From: Hysterangium stoloniferum
Taxonomy: Eukaryota; Basidiomycota; Agaricomycetes; Hysterangiales; Hysterangiaceae
Assembly: GCA_015178975.1 (NCBI GenBank)
Contig: WHVD01000022.1
Span: 372,001-436,000, forward strand
Direction: 5' to 3'
DNA length: 64,000 nucleotides
Shown here: positions 11,256 through 23,401 of the stretch, in pieces
Layout: every line of letters starts with the position of its first letter
Numbering within the stretch: the stretch's first letter is position 1
Position numbers and translations under genes: made by a program
Notes under the pieces: model-generated
Seen by the model: only the letters and a program-made list of their open reading frames with translations
Databases searched by the model: none
What the model was told of the DNA's origin: nothing

Positions 11256-12060
11256 AGAATGAACAAACTGGCATGCATTGTGATATTGACTTCAAAACAA
11301 AGATTTGTCTTGACCCCCTTTTCCAGGGCATATGAATCAAGCTTGGGTGTGAACTCATGTTGCTACATGGTCAGGGTTTCTTCACAGGGTCTTATAATAA
11401 TCTCATTGGGACAGTCAAGAAAAATGGTGCTGACCTTGGAGAAATTACTGGCCAGTGGACTCACTGTAGGGAATATTAAGAAACCAAGGTCGGGCGGTTG
11501 ATACGTGTCAAATATTTCAATATTGACAGTGCCTCAGATGTGGAAGAAACATGTATTGTTTAATGTTCACTCTGGCCAGAGTAAAATCGTCCCGAAGACT
11601 GTGGCCGATGAATCGGTACAGGAGCCAAATGCACCAGACATACTCTTGGGTGTTTCCAGCTGCTAGCCGCTCCACAATCTGCTCTGGCCCTTGTTAAAAT
11701 ACGCGTATCACGTACTCGGCTAGCAGTAGACCCTCACAATTGCGCAGGGAGCTGTATTCACATGTAGCTACATATATAAACTCTTAAGAACAATGGAATT
11801 CTAAATAAGGAAGACAATGAGACTGTGAAACAAGGGGACATTGAGATAATAGGAGTAGGGAACAAAGGAACTCAAGCTTGTGTGATGCTCGAAATCCAAC
11901 AGCCCTCGGTACTGCACTCCCTCCTTTCCTTTTTGCATGTGCTGATGGCATAGCACCCGGCGTTCATATTATCAGGCAAACTGCTTAATAGAACATGAGA
12001 TGGACTCTTCAACACCATATATCCCTGCTCTAAAAGATGACACCCAGGCTTTTAATTTTT
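11256..12060. other. Unrecognised host-like spacer
   Basis: No ORF with recognisable domains. CpG becomes noticeably more frequent from about 11500 on, in contrast with the transposon relics to the left, so this marks the start of non-transposon sequence that lasts to about 17640. Confidence 0.35.
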
Positions 12061-12064
12061 CCCT

Positions 12065-12330
12065 AGTAAAGCTGTAACACTGCGATATGACGAAATGGTG
12101 GCACGATGCAGATGACGGCACCACCTATGCCCTGACAGACACACAGTGCGAAGCACTGTGTGCCTATGGAGGCCTCTTGTGCACCGGCACTGCAGCTGTA
12201 ATCAGAGTCTACGCAAACGCCGGCATGCCATGCGGACCTACACAGTGCCGGGCAGGATTGCATAAGTGCCAAAGTGCAGCTATGCAATGTAGTGCATACA
12301 TGCCGTTTTTCTTAGATTTTTCATAAATAA
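12065..12330 (+). repeat. Dispersed repeat R1, copy 1
   Basis: Shares an ordered series of blocks with 63745-63990: GACA.ACACA/CACAGTG, TGTGCCTATGG/TGTGCCCATGG, CTTGTGCACC.GCACTGCA, CTACACAGTGC.GGGC, GCTATGCA, ACATACATGCC.TTTT. It is rich in TGCA/CACTG words and followed here by an A+T tail. It could be a SINE or MITE; no terminal structure is clear. Confidence 0.55.
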
Positions 12331-12517
12331 AAAATACTAAATAAATATTAAATAAATAGTATAAATAGGGGGCATGTACATAGTTGGTCTTTAGTTTCAA
12401 TCTCTTAGGAATCCCACTAAAACAAGTGTGATCTCCCCTGTCATTGAGCTGTCCCCTCTTCCCTTCATCTTTCTATATTCTGTCTTGTGTTTGGTAGCCC
12501 CTTACACACGCTCCCAA

Positions 12518-13990
12518 TTAAATTGAAGAGAGAGATGATTCGCCCTCACCGTTGGTACCCAACGGGTTAGGATTGTGAGATGTAGCTAGGCTCACGGAGA
12601 AAAACTGTATCGACGATACCAGCGTTGGAGGGCATTGGCTGTATTTGGCTTGTACAGCTTCTTGGATGTCGAGGAGGAAACGTGAGAGGATGTTAACGCT
12701 TATCGAACGTGCGATATAATTCCCGACCCCGATTAGCTCCTTCTGTAAGGTAAGCAGCGCAACAGTTACAATAGAAGGTTGATTAGCGTACAGGAGCAAC
12801 CTATGTAAAGTGTAAATAAGACAGTTTATGATTTTTATAAGTGGAGGGTGGAGAATTCCTTACCCAAAAGATGATCACGGTAGAAAGATGTCCAAATACT
12901 AGCATTCTGCGGTGTCATGATGGTTTTCGAATTGAACACGTCTCTCTCCTGTTAGAATAAATCTATCTACTCACATATAGTATACGAGGCCTACATCAAA
13001 CCGATCAAATTATTTCAAGAGTGGGACAACTAGCAAGCAGGAAAAAATACCATTTTCTAATATGAGAGACAGGAGTGATTCAGATCTTGGCTCTTTCCAG
13101 CGCCGCAACCCCCCTCGGCACTGATATAATGTAGCCATAATGACTATAGTGTTAAAAATAACTGTCACCAGTGAGTAAAGTATCGTGATTCTGCCAGGAA
13201 TATAAACGATGAGTGACCAGGACTGTAATACAACGGAGGATAGCAAACATTTTTATTTTCGATTGTTCCGAGGCATCGAAGGTGAAGTTGCAGTTCGTGT
13301 ATAGTATACTCCACTGAGTGCTCGAAAGATCAGATGCAAAGAGTGAGGATGACCGGAATCAATGTGAACGTACGAATCCAATGGCGCCAATACCCAAGAC
13401 TGGAACGCCAAGAGAAATAATGATGTATATGTTGTGATGCCATAAAGCACAGGTTCGCAAGAGAAGGATAACTGGAAAGATGCAGAGATAAGCGTGGGTT
13501 AATGATCAATAATGATTACCCACCAGCAACAGAGCCTTCAGACACCATGTCCATTGTTTGGGAAAATTTCAGCCATGTACTACAGCTGATATGATTTTCA
13601 TAAAGTTAGACGTTTTCCGAACGGAATTGATATACCAGCAAACTGCGGTAAAGTTAAATAGTCGAAATAAAAGTAGAGTGATACTACAAACCCTTTTCAT
13701 ATTTGGATGGATACTTAGCATGGGGGTTAGAACCCAAGAGACCAGAAGCGTGTACTTTGTGAGCACATAAAGCAGGAAGGGGATACTGATCCTTGGAACA
13801 GGAAAACGGAATGTATGCGCGTTGTGTTGCCCAGGCTCAGAGTCGGTATTGATGCGCTGGTGCCATTTCCATGCGAGAGAGACTTCCCGCGGAAAATTAA
13901 GGATGTAGTCGTAAAATAGCAATGCTTGATACGCTCGAGGTAAATGCCCAATATTATATGTGGGAATATCGGGGAAGTCTCACTGATTCC
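12518..13990 (-). pseudogene. DUF6533-like multi-pass membrane protein gene, probably decayed
   Basis: This family is an abundant agaricomycete seven-TM-like protein of unknown role. On the minus strand the N-terminal signature YDYILNFPREVSLAW lies at about 13870-13915. It is followed by hydrophobic KYTLLVSWVL, then LILLLR-like VILLLRTCALW (about 13440-13475, after a 3' splice site at 13477), GVPVLGIGAIGFV, a segment with NTIVIMATLYQ...RRWKE and LILENGIFSC (13010-13246), and a C-terminal ISRFLLDI-like end (12518-12799). Several plausible short introns exist, for example a 50-bp GTGAGA..GAG just before the YDY exon. I could not find a start codon or a clean full reading frame, so it is called as decayed. 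Confidence 0.5.
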
Positions 13991-13999
13991 AGAGTACTC

Positions 14000-16172
14000 G
14001 CAATAGCTGTAAACAATGCCGCTGGGTCACTCTGTCAATATTTCTTCCTTTAATAAAAGAACAGTAGTGCTCGGATGCTTACAAGTATATCGCAGATTGA
14101 GAGCTCATTCTCTTGAAGCATATATAGATATTGCGATAAACTTTAACAACGGACCTGCATGGCAGGACGACTCTGACACTTACAATGCAGAAGGTTCAAT
14201 ATAAATCGAGAAGCAGCCTGAAAAAAAAAAAAAAAGCTTGCAGGCACTTGCAATCGGGTGTGGGGCTCGTTCCATGGGTGGTTGCGCATTAAATGGCTTT
14301 TACCGTCACTGTGTTGAGAGGCTAGCTCGGTTCGCTGTCATCAACTGATATGTATATGTATGAGTTGCGCTTTATGGGCGTTTTTAAATATTTCATTTGA
14401 TGACAAGATACGCGCCAGTCTACGCATTGCAGTGCAGGACAGATCCAATTTAGTTTGCAGGTGATTGACAGTGAGAAACCGGATATTGCCGAATGGGCAA
14501 AGTCAAAGAGGAAGGAATTTAATGTTGTTGGGAAGATAAGTGCGTACCGAATTCGACAGCCATACTCGATCTGTTCTGACTTCTGAGACTAGTACTGCAC
14601 GCATTCTGGGTTCTCGCTGCATAAACGGACTGTCCATTAGCTCAACTGGTTAGATTGGCCATAATGATGAAATCCAAACATAATTTCCACCCTTTTCCCA
14701 TGCTGCGGTCATCAAAAAGACCTCATCCAGGTTTTGCCTCCATTACTGAGATACACTGAGCTTTTAGAATGTAAAATAAAATAAGAGTAAAATGATAGTT
14801 TGAGGCCAACGAGATACACACGCAATTCAGTGGTGGTGGCGGGGCGATGCGTGTTTGCCAGCTATATAATCAAGTACATCTTTCATCATTATCATCTTCT
14901 ATGACAGCAGTGCCCAGAAACCGCGGGTCAGGAGATGCTCCTGACTCTGATCTTGATGTAAAAGTTGCGACCTTATCCTTGTTCCAAACGTGGAGCCAAA
15001 CACAAACGCTTTCCACGGACATCACAGCTGTACTCCCGTTTAGACGCCTTTTGGCGGTAAACGCAACTACAGTTCTAGACACAAGCCCGGACAATTCCCA
15101 GTAAGGAGAAGAGTCAACCCACTGTGCTGCCGACAATTTCCTCAGTCAGAATGGTAGTTTCATTCAGACGAGGACACAACTAGGCCACTTGTTACGATAT
15201 TAGGTAAAAAAATGCATGAATAGATATTTACATACATATTTATACTAAAATAAAAGGGTCATAGTACCATAACCGACGTCGACTCGACGACGCTCGTACA
15301 CAATCGTATACTCACCAGCATTTGCATCTGAATCTAAGCAACAAGAATTGGAACGAGAAAGCAGGAGTAATAGTGGTCCAAGTCCCAGGATAACTCCCAT
15401 TAAGGAACCTTAGATTGTCCTGACAACCCCACCTGAGACCGTAAGAAATATACAACTCTGGTGAAAACAGTTTTTTTTCCCCATTAGGATCACGCCACTC
15501 TTCAAATGCTTGTCCCTTGCTCTAATGTCATGCAACGGCTGGCCAAACATTACAAGCTTCTGTTGTGCCGTTTTCCGATCCGGAACCAATTCGTCGATCA
15601 CTACAGGGCATCCGATACCTGAAGTGAAGGGAGAAGTGTCAGATTACAGCTGGAGGCATCAGACCTTGGGTCACATCGATAGGAGATAACATGTTCTGAA
15701 ACAACTGCGTGTTCAGTGCAGGAGGATCCAGGGGTCCACGTGAGTACAGCCAACTTCGCGTAGACAATTATCTCAAATTTTCAAAGAGCACCAAGGCATT
15801 GACAATTTGAGATTGTCTGGTAAAAAATGAACGCCCCCCATCTGACACGCCGAGCACCCTCCACCCAGATTAAAAATGAAATGGTTTGGCAACTCAATAT
15901 TGTCCCCAGTTTTCACGCGGTGCTAGAGTATATTTTGAAGTACGTATAACGACATCACCTACTAGCCTACTAGTGTTGGAGGTATCCTCATATATCTCTG
16001 TTTGCAATAAATGTCGTACTTGCAGTTGCATTCATCGACCACTGCAACGAAGTCTTTCCGATGATAATACCCGTCGCCAGGTGTAGGAAGTTCACAGTGT
16101 GACCATACTGAATAGGTATCTATAGAGCACCGCAACCCGAAAGGAAGCCACAGGAGCCATTCCCCCAGTAAG
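14000..16172. other. Unresolved CpG-containing host-like sequence
   Basis: No domain recognisable on either strand. Open frames at 14847-15104 (+), 14870-15136 (-) and 15410-15601 (-) lack familiar motifs. A run of 15 A lies at 14221-14235. A tRNA-like phrase at 14635-14660 was rejected (see the rejected list). Confidence 0.35.
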
Positions 16173-17560
16173 ATGGATCCCCTTTCTCTCACTGCCAGCG
16201 TCATCGCTGTTCTTCAGCTAAGTAGCGAGATTGTACCATCGAGTTATAACTTCATGTCAGCCGACAAGAGTATCTAATCCAATATGGATATTATTTGTAC
16301 GGAAATACGCGAGTTAGAGCCACTTCTCCTTGCGCTTCAGGCATTGCTCAGCGAACAGACCTCGCTGTCGGTCCCGAATTATGACCGTCTTCTAGATCGG
16401 AAAAAGTGGCTTTCTGACTGCCAAGGGTTGCTAGAAAATCTTCTGCTAAAGTTAACCCAACCTTTTTCCAAATGGAAATGACTGGGGACACGCCCTACTT
16501 GGCCGTTAAAGGAGGAGGATGTCGAAAATGTCACGGAGTTCGTCAGAAGACGGAAACAATCAATAGGATTAGGCCTGGCAATTAATCAAGCATATGTATT
16601 TCAATGCGATTTTGGACTTCATAAAGACTTTAAACGCAGATGTACCCTATCCGCCGTGAGAGCGGATACCACATACGTTAGAAGTCAAGGTGATGGTAGG
16701 TCTCAGAGTCGCTATATGATATGATTTGTATCTTTCTTCATAATCGGATGTTCGAATATTTAGAAAGATTTCGTTCCGAAATTATTCACTGGCTACAACC
16801 TCTCGACGTCGACTCTAATTATGACACGGCTCACGCAAAATCTCAAAGGCACCGGCGAATGGTTTACTCTTGTAGAGAAATTCTGTAAGTGGAAAGAGAC
16901 CACGAAGATGGGTTTATGGCTGCATGGAATCCGTAAGCGCCCTTTTTCTTTGGATAGACTCTGCATAACTAACATGGTTGATTCAGCGGGCTGTGGAAAG
17001 GCTGTACTTTCGTCAGTCGATTACTGTCATTGCCCTCTAGAGGCTGTGATTACAAATCCTACTGCCTTACAATAGAAGCACTATAGTTTCTTCTCTATAT
17101 TATTTCTCATTCAGTTTCTTCGATAAGAGAAAGAAAGGTACATAATATGCTTCGTACCTTGGTTGCACAACTCCTCCGACGACTTTCGGGGATCCCCGAT
17201 TTCATCCGAGATATGCGTACGCGAGAGCCTAAAAGCCTCTAGTAAAACATTGGTGAATATGTTAGAGGAACTTGGTCGCACTTATATATCCTTGATGAAG
17301 TTGACTCAACAGAAAGAGAAAAACTAATAGAAGTCCTGACTCACAACCCATTCCGGGACCTCAACGGTACCTAGAGGAAGGCTTTAATGATACCACTTTT
17401 TGTCCCGTATCAATGTCGACGGAGGTTGTAGACGAAGACATCAGGACGTTTGTCTCTAATATTGGGGCCGAAGATACTCGCCTTAAAAAAATGGAATCGG
17501 ACAATTCTATCAGAAATGGACTTATAGGAGAGATATTTATGGTGAAGCCGAATACATAAA
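16173..17560 (+). pseudogene. Fungal STAND/NLR relic (N-terminal domain plus NACHT)
   Basis: NLR-type NTPases act in fungal non-self recognition. The start MDPLSLTASVIAVLQLSSEI is the usual N-terminus of these proteins, followed after a stop by CTEIRELEPLLLALQALL. Near 16790-16920 come WLQPLD, GTGEWF and LWLHGI. An intron (GT at 16933, CTAAC, AG at 16986; 54 bp) splices to give the P-loop GIPGCGKAVLSS. Later parts are RTLVAQLL near 17155, a Walker B-like LYILDEVDS near 17285, and DIRTFVSN near 17440. Stops and frameshifts between these blocks inactivate it. No repeat domain follows; the gene ends about 80 bp before a Ty3 relic. Confidence 0.8.
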
Positions 17561-17640
17561 TTATCCCTTGTATTACATTGCTTTATTCGGTCTGCACCAT
17601 TCCGTGTTTGGAAGAATGAATTGGTCATATCCAACTTCCC

Positions 17641-18159
17641 AAAGATTGTCCCTCAGCCACAGTCTGAGAGGATGTCATCTACCCAAGGGAGGGGGGTACT
17701 TGTCCCAGATGGTGTTTTGGTTCAGTTCCCAGTAGTCATTTACCCACTGTGGTAGGATATTGAAGACTGGAACCCCATTGCAATATTTTGGGACACAGAA
17801 GGCAGGGGAGGCATATTCTGAAGAGGATGGCTGGATGCACCCTGCTACCAAATGTTCCTCAAGTAAGAGCTTCCAAGAGCCATGAAATTTCTTTGGGGCT
17901 GAATTTCCTCGTCCCTTTGTCACCTTGAAGGGGTCCTTCAGGTGTATTTGATGGTAGATGTGTGTGGGTATATCAGCTGTGTTGGGTAATCTTAGTGGGA
18001 AACAATCCACAAAGGTACTTTTGAGTTCTATGTCCTTTTGCTAATGTTTCCTTAAACACGAGGATCTCAATGCATTCACATACTGCTGCCATGATGGGGC
18101 TCAGCATAAGGTATCCAGCTAATGGTGGTTCTGATGTCGTCTTGCAGGTTATAGGGCAT
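17641..18159 (-). pseudogene. Ty3/gypsy RT N-terminal part (element E5)
   Basis: Minus-strand frame 18010-17675 reads DPFKVTKGRG..., then SSEYASPAFCVPK and WVNDYWELNQNTI.DKYPPP, the start of a Ty3-type reverse transcriptase (the SPYASP.VVPKKDG and DYR.LN..T..D.YPLP blocks). The catalytic YxDD region is absent because the relic ends at 17641. It continues to the right, beyond a solo LTR, with protease and gag. Confidence 0.75.
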
Positions 18160-18738
18160 TGTTAAGTACTGTGTCGGGAACTTATTCTGGAACTATCGGG
18201 AAGTCACCGGGAAGTCGGAAACTACTAGATAGGGTCAGGACGTCGGCTTCAGCTTATGTGCTGCGCCTCTACACAAACGCTCAATGTCCTTAATTTCGGA
18301 GGTGAGACTTATGATGGAAGATACGAATATTCAGAGTTCCGAAGAGTTCCGAATATCGAGTGTACAGAAAGATGGGAGAAGGAATAAGAAACTAAGTCGA
18401 TATCAGATCTAAGGTAAAGTACAAATTCGCGGAAACTAATATAAGTCTGCTCGTTATTGTACTACAAACTAAGACCATAATAAGATGGAAATGGAAGTGT
18501 TCTTAAAATGGAAATACAATAAGACATATTAGGAAGACAATATTCCGAAACAGGAATATAACAAACAAACGAGTGAATACTTGTCAATGGACAAATTACC
18601 AAATGCGGAACAAGGGAAGAATGCAGATGATACGGTAACTATGATGTTTCGTAGTCGGAGATCGAAAGTTGGAAGTCGGGGATCAGAAGTCGGAAGTCGG
18701 AAGTCGGATATTGAAACATCCGGGAACGGGTCGTAACA
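18160..18738 (-). repeat. Solo LTR, family D, with GGCAT target duplication
   Basis: Bounded by TGTTAAGTACTG and GTCGTAACA, with GGCAT on both sides. It contains the U5-like motif GTCGGCTTCAGCTTATGTGCTGCGCC shared with the other LTR families (here slightly altered), and GTCGGAAGTCGG repeats near 18670-18715. It interrupts the E5 relic between RT and protease. Confidence 0.85.
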
Positions 18739-20400
18739 GGCATTCAGTTAGTTGGGCCTGGTTGTTAGTGGCTCCTTGTTCTATCCTTGGCTTGGGGATC
18801 TTTGGGTTGACAAGATCATATCCAACCCTCTTATTGTGTGCTGTTCATTCAGTTGTGTCAATGATGATGTGATGGGAGGAAAGAAATGGCACTCCAAGAA
18901 TGAGTGGCACAGGTAGCCCCCTATTTACTTTAGCCCTAAAAACACCTGACTGCCTTAGCCCCCTTCCTGAGGTGACTCACAATCTCACAAATTCTCCACA
19001 CTTCAAAAGTTCTTCTGACAGTGATGACAGGTTGTCTTCCTCCTCTGGTAGGGTAAATTGTCGGAGGCCTAGTTGTAGCACTAGGGCTTCACTAATCACT
19101 GTAATCACTGTAGAGGGACAACCTATGTCAAGAAGTGCCTTTATTGCAAGGAGGAAGTCAGAGATGAGGGGTCCCATAAGCTCCACTGGTGCATAGAGAT
19201 GCAGGATGGTGAAGGGGGAATATGATGTAGGGGCAATGCACATGTCAATATCCTCATCGAGGTATTCTTCAACCTTGGCTATTGCAAGGCTAGCCGTAGT
19301 GCAGGGTGCAGCTGCTCGGGCCATTGATACTGTGAGTGTTTTGTAAGTGGTGGCCTCAGGCCATGAGTTGTTAGCATTCATTGGACAAGTGTCCAATTGA
19401 TGTCCGGCATAGAAGGTTCGGCACCTTGTGCATCCCTCATGGTCTAGGAGCAGCTTTCATTCTTCATCAATCAGCCTGGGAAGTTTTGCCCTTGGGATCT
19501 TGTTGGCAGAACTGGAACTAGAGGGAAGGTCTGTGGTTTGTGAAGCCAGGTCCTTTTTTTCATTGCGATGGAGAGCATGGGCAGCACTATTGGCAAGGAT
19601 CTGTTCCTGGACGATCTCCTGTTGTTCACAGACCCTTTCATCCCATTCCTTCACTTCACTAGCCCATGTTGCAAGTTCCATTGAGGAAATGAGTTCAACA
19701 AGGAGATTATATTTTAGTGCCTTGTCTAGATTTGCCTCAAGTTGTATCCTGCTGCTGATAATGTGAAGGGTTTGGCCAAAGTTGTGAGGATGGCATTCAG
19801 GTTTTCCATCTTGATCTTCCATTCTATGAATCGTTGCCCACCTTGGTGGGTGGTGAGGATCTTTTCTTGGATAAGGTGTTCCCAGTTCTTTTCAAGAGTG
19901 ATGGATCTGAGTTCTTCAAGGTATTCCTCCAGGGTGAGAGCGTCAATTCATGCTTGATCACCCTGGTACCAGGCCATGAGTTGCAACTCCAATATGGCAT
20001 CTGCTATATAGCTGATGATTTCTTCAGGTTTCTTCTCTCCAAACTTCATGTATCGGTGGCATGTAGTTGACCAGTTCTGGTGTACAAGGGGTGTGTATTT
20101 CCCCAGTGTGGGCATTCTTTTAGCTTGCTGACCTTTACTTCAGCTGTGGACTCCACTCTTTCATTTGGTGGCATCTTATGCTTGGGATATTCAGTGTCGG
20201 TATCGGTTCCTGAAGGGTCAGGCTCTGTTTGACAAGGTGTTGGAGGTGAGATTTTATCAAGTGTATTGTTCGTGAAGGGATTTATGAGGAGGGGAGGTAG
20301 TCCGAGTTGGTGTCTCCATTCTGGTTTCAGAGCATGTAAGCAATGGCATCAGTGTTGATGGTGACCAAGGCACAATGGTGAGAATTTCATCAATGTCAAA
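18739..20400 (-). pseudogene. Ty3/gypsy gag-protease relic (element E5)
   Basis: From right to left: gag (minus ORF 19822-19457, rich in charged helices), a zinc knuckle CTRCRTFYAGHQLDTC near 19390-19440 (C-x2-C-x6-H-x4-C), then a retropepsin-like block ELMGPLIS..ALLDIGCPSTVI where the catalytic D-S/T-G reads DIG, and, after a stop, VFRAKVN.GLPVPLILG.PFL near 18880. The order gag-NC-PR-RT is normal for Ty3. The family is different from E1-E3. Stops between blocks show decay; the upstream end near 20400 is vague. Confidence 0.7.
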
Positions 20401-20807
20401 AAAAAGTGTAAGGATGTGGTATCAGCCTCACTCAGTCGGTAGCAGACAGGACAGAATTATCATGTTGGGTCATTCTACTCTAGTCATACATGTGTTTCTT
20501 CTAACTGCTATATAGGAATCAGAACCCTTGATCTAGATCCACCGGGAGGGGTGTACAAAGAAAGTGGTCTTGATTGAGTCTCATCTCAAGTTGGGCTCGG
20601 TCAGGGGAATAATTGGAGTGCGGTTGAGGTTGGCCATGGTGGTTGTGGTTGGCCACATCTAGGTGGTAAGCCTGCCAGGATTACAGCATGCATATTTTAA
20701 AGATGAGATTTCAGGTAATTAAATATAAACTCATAGAATAAGTTGTCATGGCCAGAAGGAATAGTCTCACTTAAAAAATATGATTATTCAGTAACATTTT
20801 GTATATT

Positions 20808-21910
20808 CAATAAAGTGTGACCATCCTCCATGGTACAATCAAAAACCTTGTGTCTGCCTTTCCTGCAGAAAAGACAGAGGTCATTATCCATGTGCCATTG
20901 TTTCTCCTTTGGAGTGAGTTTACCATTGGAACCCAACAAGTGGGAAATGTCAGGTTTATCGGAAGTTGACTGTTTTTCCTTGTTGGATTTTTGGTCTTTC
21001 TTCCAATCACAATTCGATTTGCCAGTATTAGTGCCAGAGTTGCTGGTATTATTGCCTGAGTTATTGCCAGAAGACCTGCTAGTTGGTGCCTTGTTGCCTT
21101 GAGAATGTTCTGTCAGATTCTCTTAGAAAATCTCAGCTTTTTGTTCCCAATAGTGGGCATCAGATGTCTGAGCTTTCATCTGCATGAGTTGGAGAGTTTT
21201 TGGCTTTCCATCTTTGCAGATCTCGTCTTTAAGGTGTGACAGAAGTCCCATATAGAAATGGTGCCTGAGGGCAGAATTGTCCCATCCACAACATGTGGCA
21301 AGGGTATTGAACTTGATGAGAAATCAAAAACTTCATCTTGAGCACCATTAATTCATTTTCCACTTTGCCAGATTTGTCGTAAGGTCTGAAATTAGTTTCC
21401 AGTTCTTCCACAAATGTGTTCCAGTCATTGAGCCATACAGGAGTCTCATCAGATAATCTAAATAGTCCAGGTTTGAACCAATCCTGAGTGGTATTCTTGA
21501 GATAAGAGAGCACAAAGTTAACTTTTCAACTGTCAGATTTAAATGCAGTGGGTCAATCATGGAAACTGAAATGGCATTGGAGAAGGAAATTCTTCAATTT
21601 TTTCAGATCCTTGCTGGTAAATGGTTTGGGTTCTTTGACTCTGGTGTGGGATGATTCTTTGCTTTCCTCAGCAGATTTCAAATAGTCAGCAAATTTCACA
21701 ATGGAGTTGACAAACATCATTTCAGTCAGGTTGTCAGAAGATTTCTTTTTTGATTTGTCTGGCTGTTCTTCCACATCATTGTCGGAAGCATCGGGAATGT
21801 CAGGAACATCAGGAGCATCAGGATCCTTTGCTACCTTGGTAAATTCTTCAATGGAAGCTGATGCTATTGGCTGAGTTGGGGTTTCAGGTTGGATGGTATA
21901 AAGTTGCAGC
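20808..21910 (-). pseudogene. Ty3/gypsy gag relic (element E6), related to E1-E3 gag
   Basis: Minus-strand pieces read KEPKPFTSKDLKKLKNFLLQCH (compare E1 NAPEPFTG...KLSTFLMQCRF), then WLNDWNTFVEELETNF.PYD, and an intact CCHC knuckle CLFCRKGRHKVFDC near 20850-20890. Frameshifts separate them. Only gag is present; it sits right of E5 in the same orientation, so it is probably the truncated 5' part of another insertion. The text between 20400 and 20807 shows nothing recognisable. Confidence 0.75.
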
Positions 21911-22308
21911 CTATAGTTAGAACTCAGACACTTTTACCCCATAACCACAACTTGCCCAGACACCCACTTAGTGTCCTGCAAGTTGTGATTGGGGTATCAT
22001 CTCGACCATCATAGATGGGCTTTAACTATCAGTGCAATCACCGTTTCAAACTATATTAGTCGAAACTGAACTGTTATCTCAATTCATGTGGACTACATCC
22101 ATGCTACTCTGCTTTGTTTGACTCTCTCATTACTTCCTTAACTATTAGAGCAGTCACTCAGAATTGTACTGTATAGTCGATTCTCTTTCTAGTCATCTTA
22201 GCTATCTATTCAGTACTTAAGATAACCAATCCTCTAAGTTGTATTGAACTTAGACAGTCAATACACATTTTGACCTGTATTAGCCTTAGATAGTCAATAC
22301 ATCGTCAT
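21911..22308. other. Unrecognised spacer left of a solo LTR
   Basis: No coding or repeat signal identified; may be leader or LTR sequence of E6. Confidence 0.3.
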
Positions 22309-23051
22309 TGTTACGACCGTGTCATAACCGTGTTGCAACCCGATGGTCCCCCAGGTTAGTACCATCTATCAACACTTCACGTTAATGATCAAGTCATTGT
22401 TTTGGTAACCATCTGAACACCGACACTGACGTATACCATCATGGCGATCAAACCCCGTTTACGCCCCTGTCAAAAATACTCGTACTGTCTGGTTATGCTT
22501 TGATACATCCCCTTTCATTATGATGATCCATTTCACTCTATGTTTCACATATGCCCATATATACTTGTAGCCCATGGACTATTCCCTTTTCTTGTCATTC
22601 CACTCTCAGTGAATCATGGCCTCCGATCGTATTGTAACCTTCCGGTTTCTAGTCAAATAATGTTTCTGCTCTTCCCTTCATTAGTAGTTTCTAGGTGCCA
22701 AATAATTCATATATAGACTTGCTGTAAATGTAGTTACTAGGCAATCAGAATATTGACTCAGAATACTCTTATACACCTCTCATAGTCTCGCCCTAAAGTA
22801 CTCCACTCTCCACCTCTGCTTGCGCTCGCTCACCTCTGGTCTCCACCCCTTTAACCTGACACTCAACTTATCCTTTGGTTTCCGATCAGTCACTCACCAA
22901 GAGGTTTCACCAATCGGACTAGTTTCCACCCACCTGAAATTTAAGGACACTTGACGGTAACTTGCAAGGGCATAATGCATAAGCTGAAGCCAAGTCCTTC
23001 CATTCGGTACCCATCGGTCTACCAATATTAGTCAGTTTTCTGTTCTTAACA
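22309..23051 (+). repeat. Solo LTR, family B
   Basis: TGTTACGACCGT...GTTCTTAACA, 743 bp, with imperfect target duplication GTCAT/GTCGT. It is almost the same length as the copies at 52367 and 62000. It has inserted in the reverse-strand ORF of element E3, removing or displacing that element's 3' end. Confidence 0.85.
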
Positions 23052-23194
23052 GTCGTGTTGTACCTAAACGGTTGATATTCTTCGTATATAGAACAGTTAG
23101 AACTTCCACCACTCTTCACACCACGGAGGTAGCAGAGCTCCCTGAGAAGATGGCTGAGGTTGGGCAAAAACATAGCCCCATAAATGTAGATTGA
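23052..23194 (+). pseudogene. C-terminal end of the antisense ORF in element E3
   Basis: The last codons read VAELPEKM.EVG and KHSPINVD-stop, matching the ends of the spliced reverse-strand genes in E1 (AELPEEMNEAG...KKHSPINAD) and E2 (SPINVD). Everything upstream, including the Zn2Cys6 domain, is gone, replaced by a solo LTR. Confidence 0.7.
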
Positions 23195-23401
23195 AAAAAT
23201 AATCAAGTTTAATAATTTTTTTGAAAATACAAGTAAAGTGTAAAAAAACATAAAAATCAAAGTCCATGGAGAAATCCGCTTAGGACTTGAAAACATGTCA
23301 GAAACCTGTAAAAGCAAAGAGAGACCTAGGGTGACAGGGAAAAATGAAAATGAATTTAATCGTAGCACGAGGTCCACAGAGTGTGGTCAGAGAGAAGATA
23401 G

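Noticed and set aside
14635..14660. tRNA-like phrase TCCATTAGCTCAACTGGTTAG resembling the D-arm and A box of a tRNA-Ile
   Set aside because: No acceptor-stem partner, no anticodon arm and no B box (GGTTCGA) follow within 120 bp. At best a tRNA fragment.
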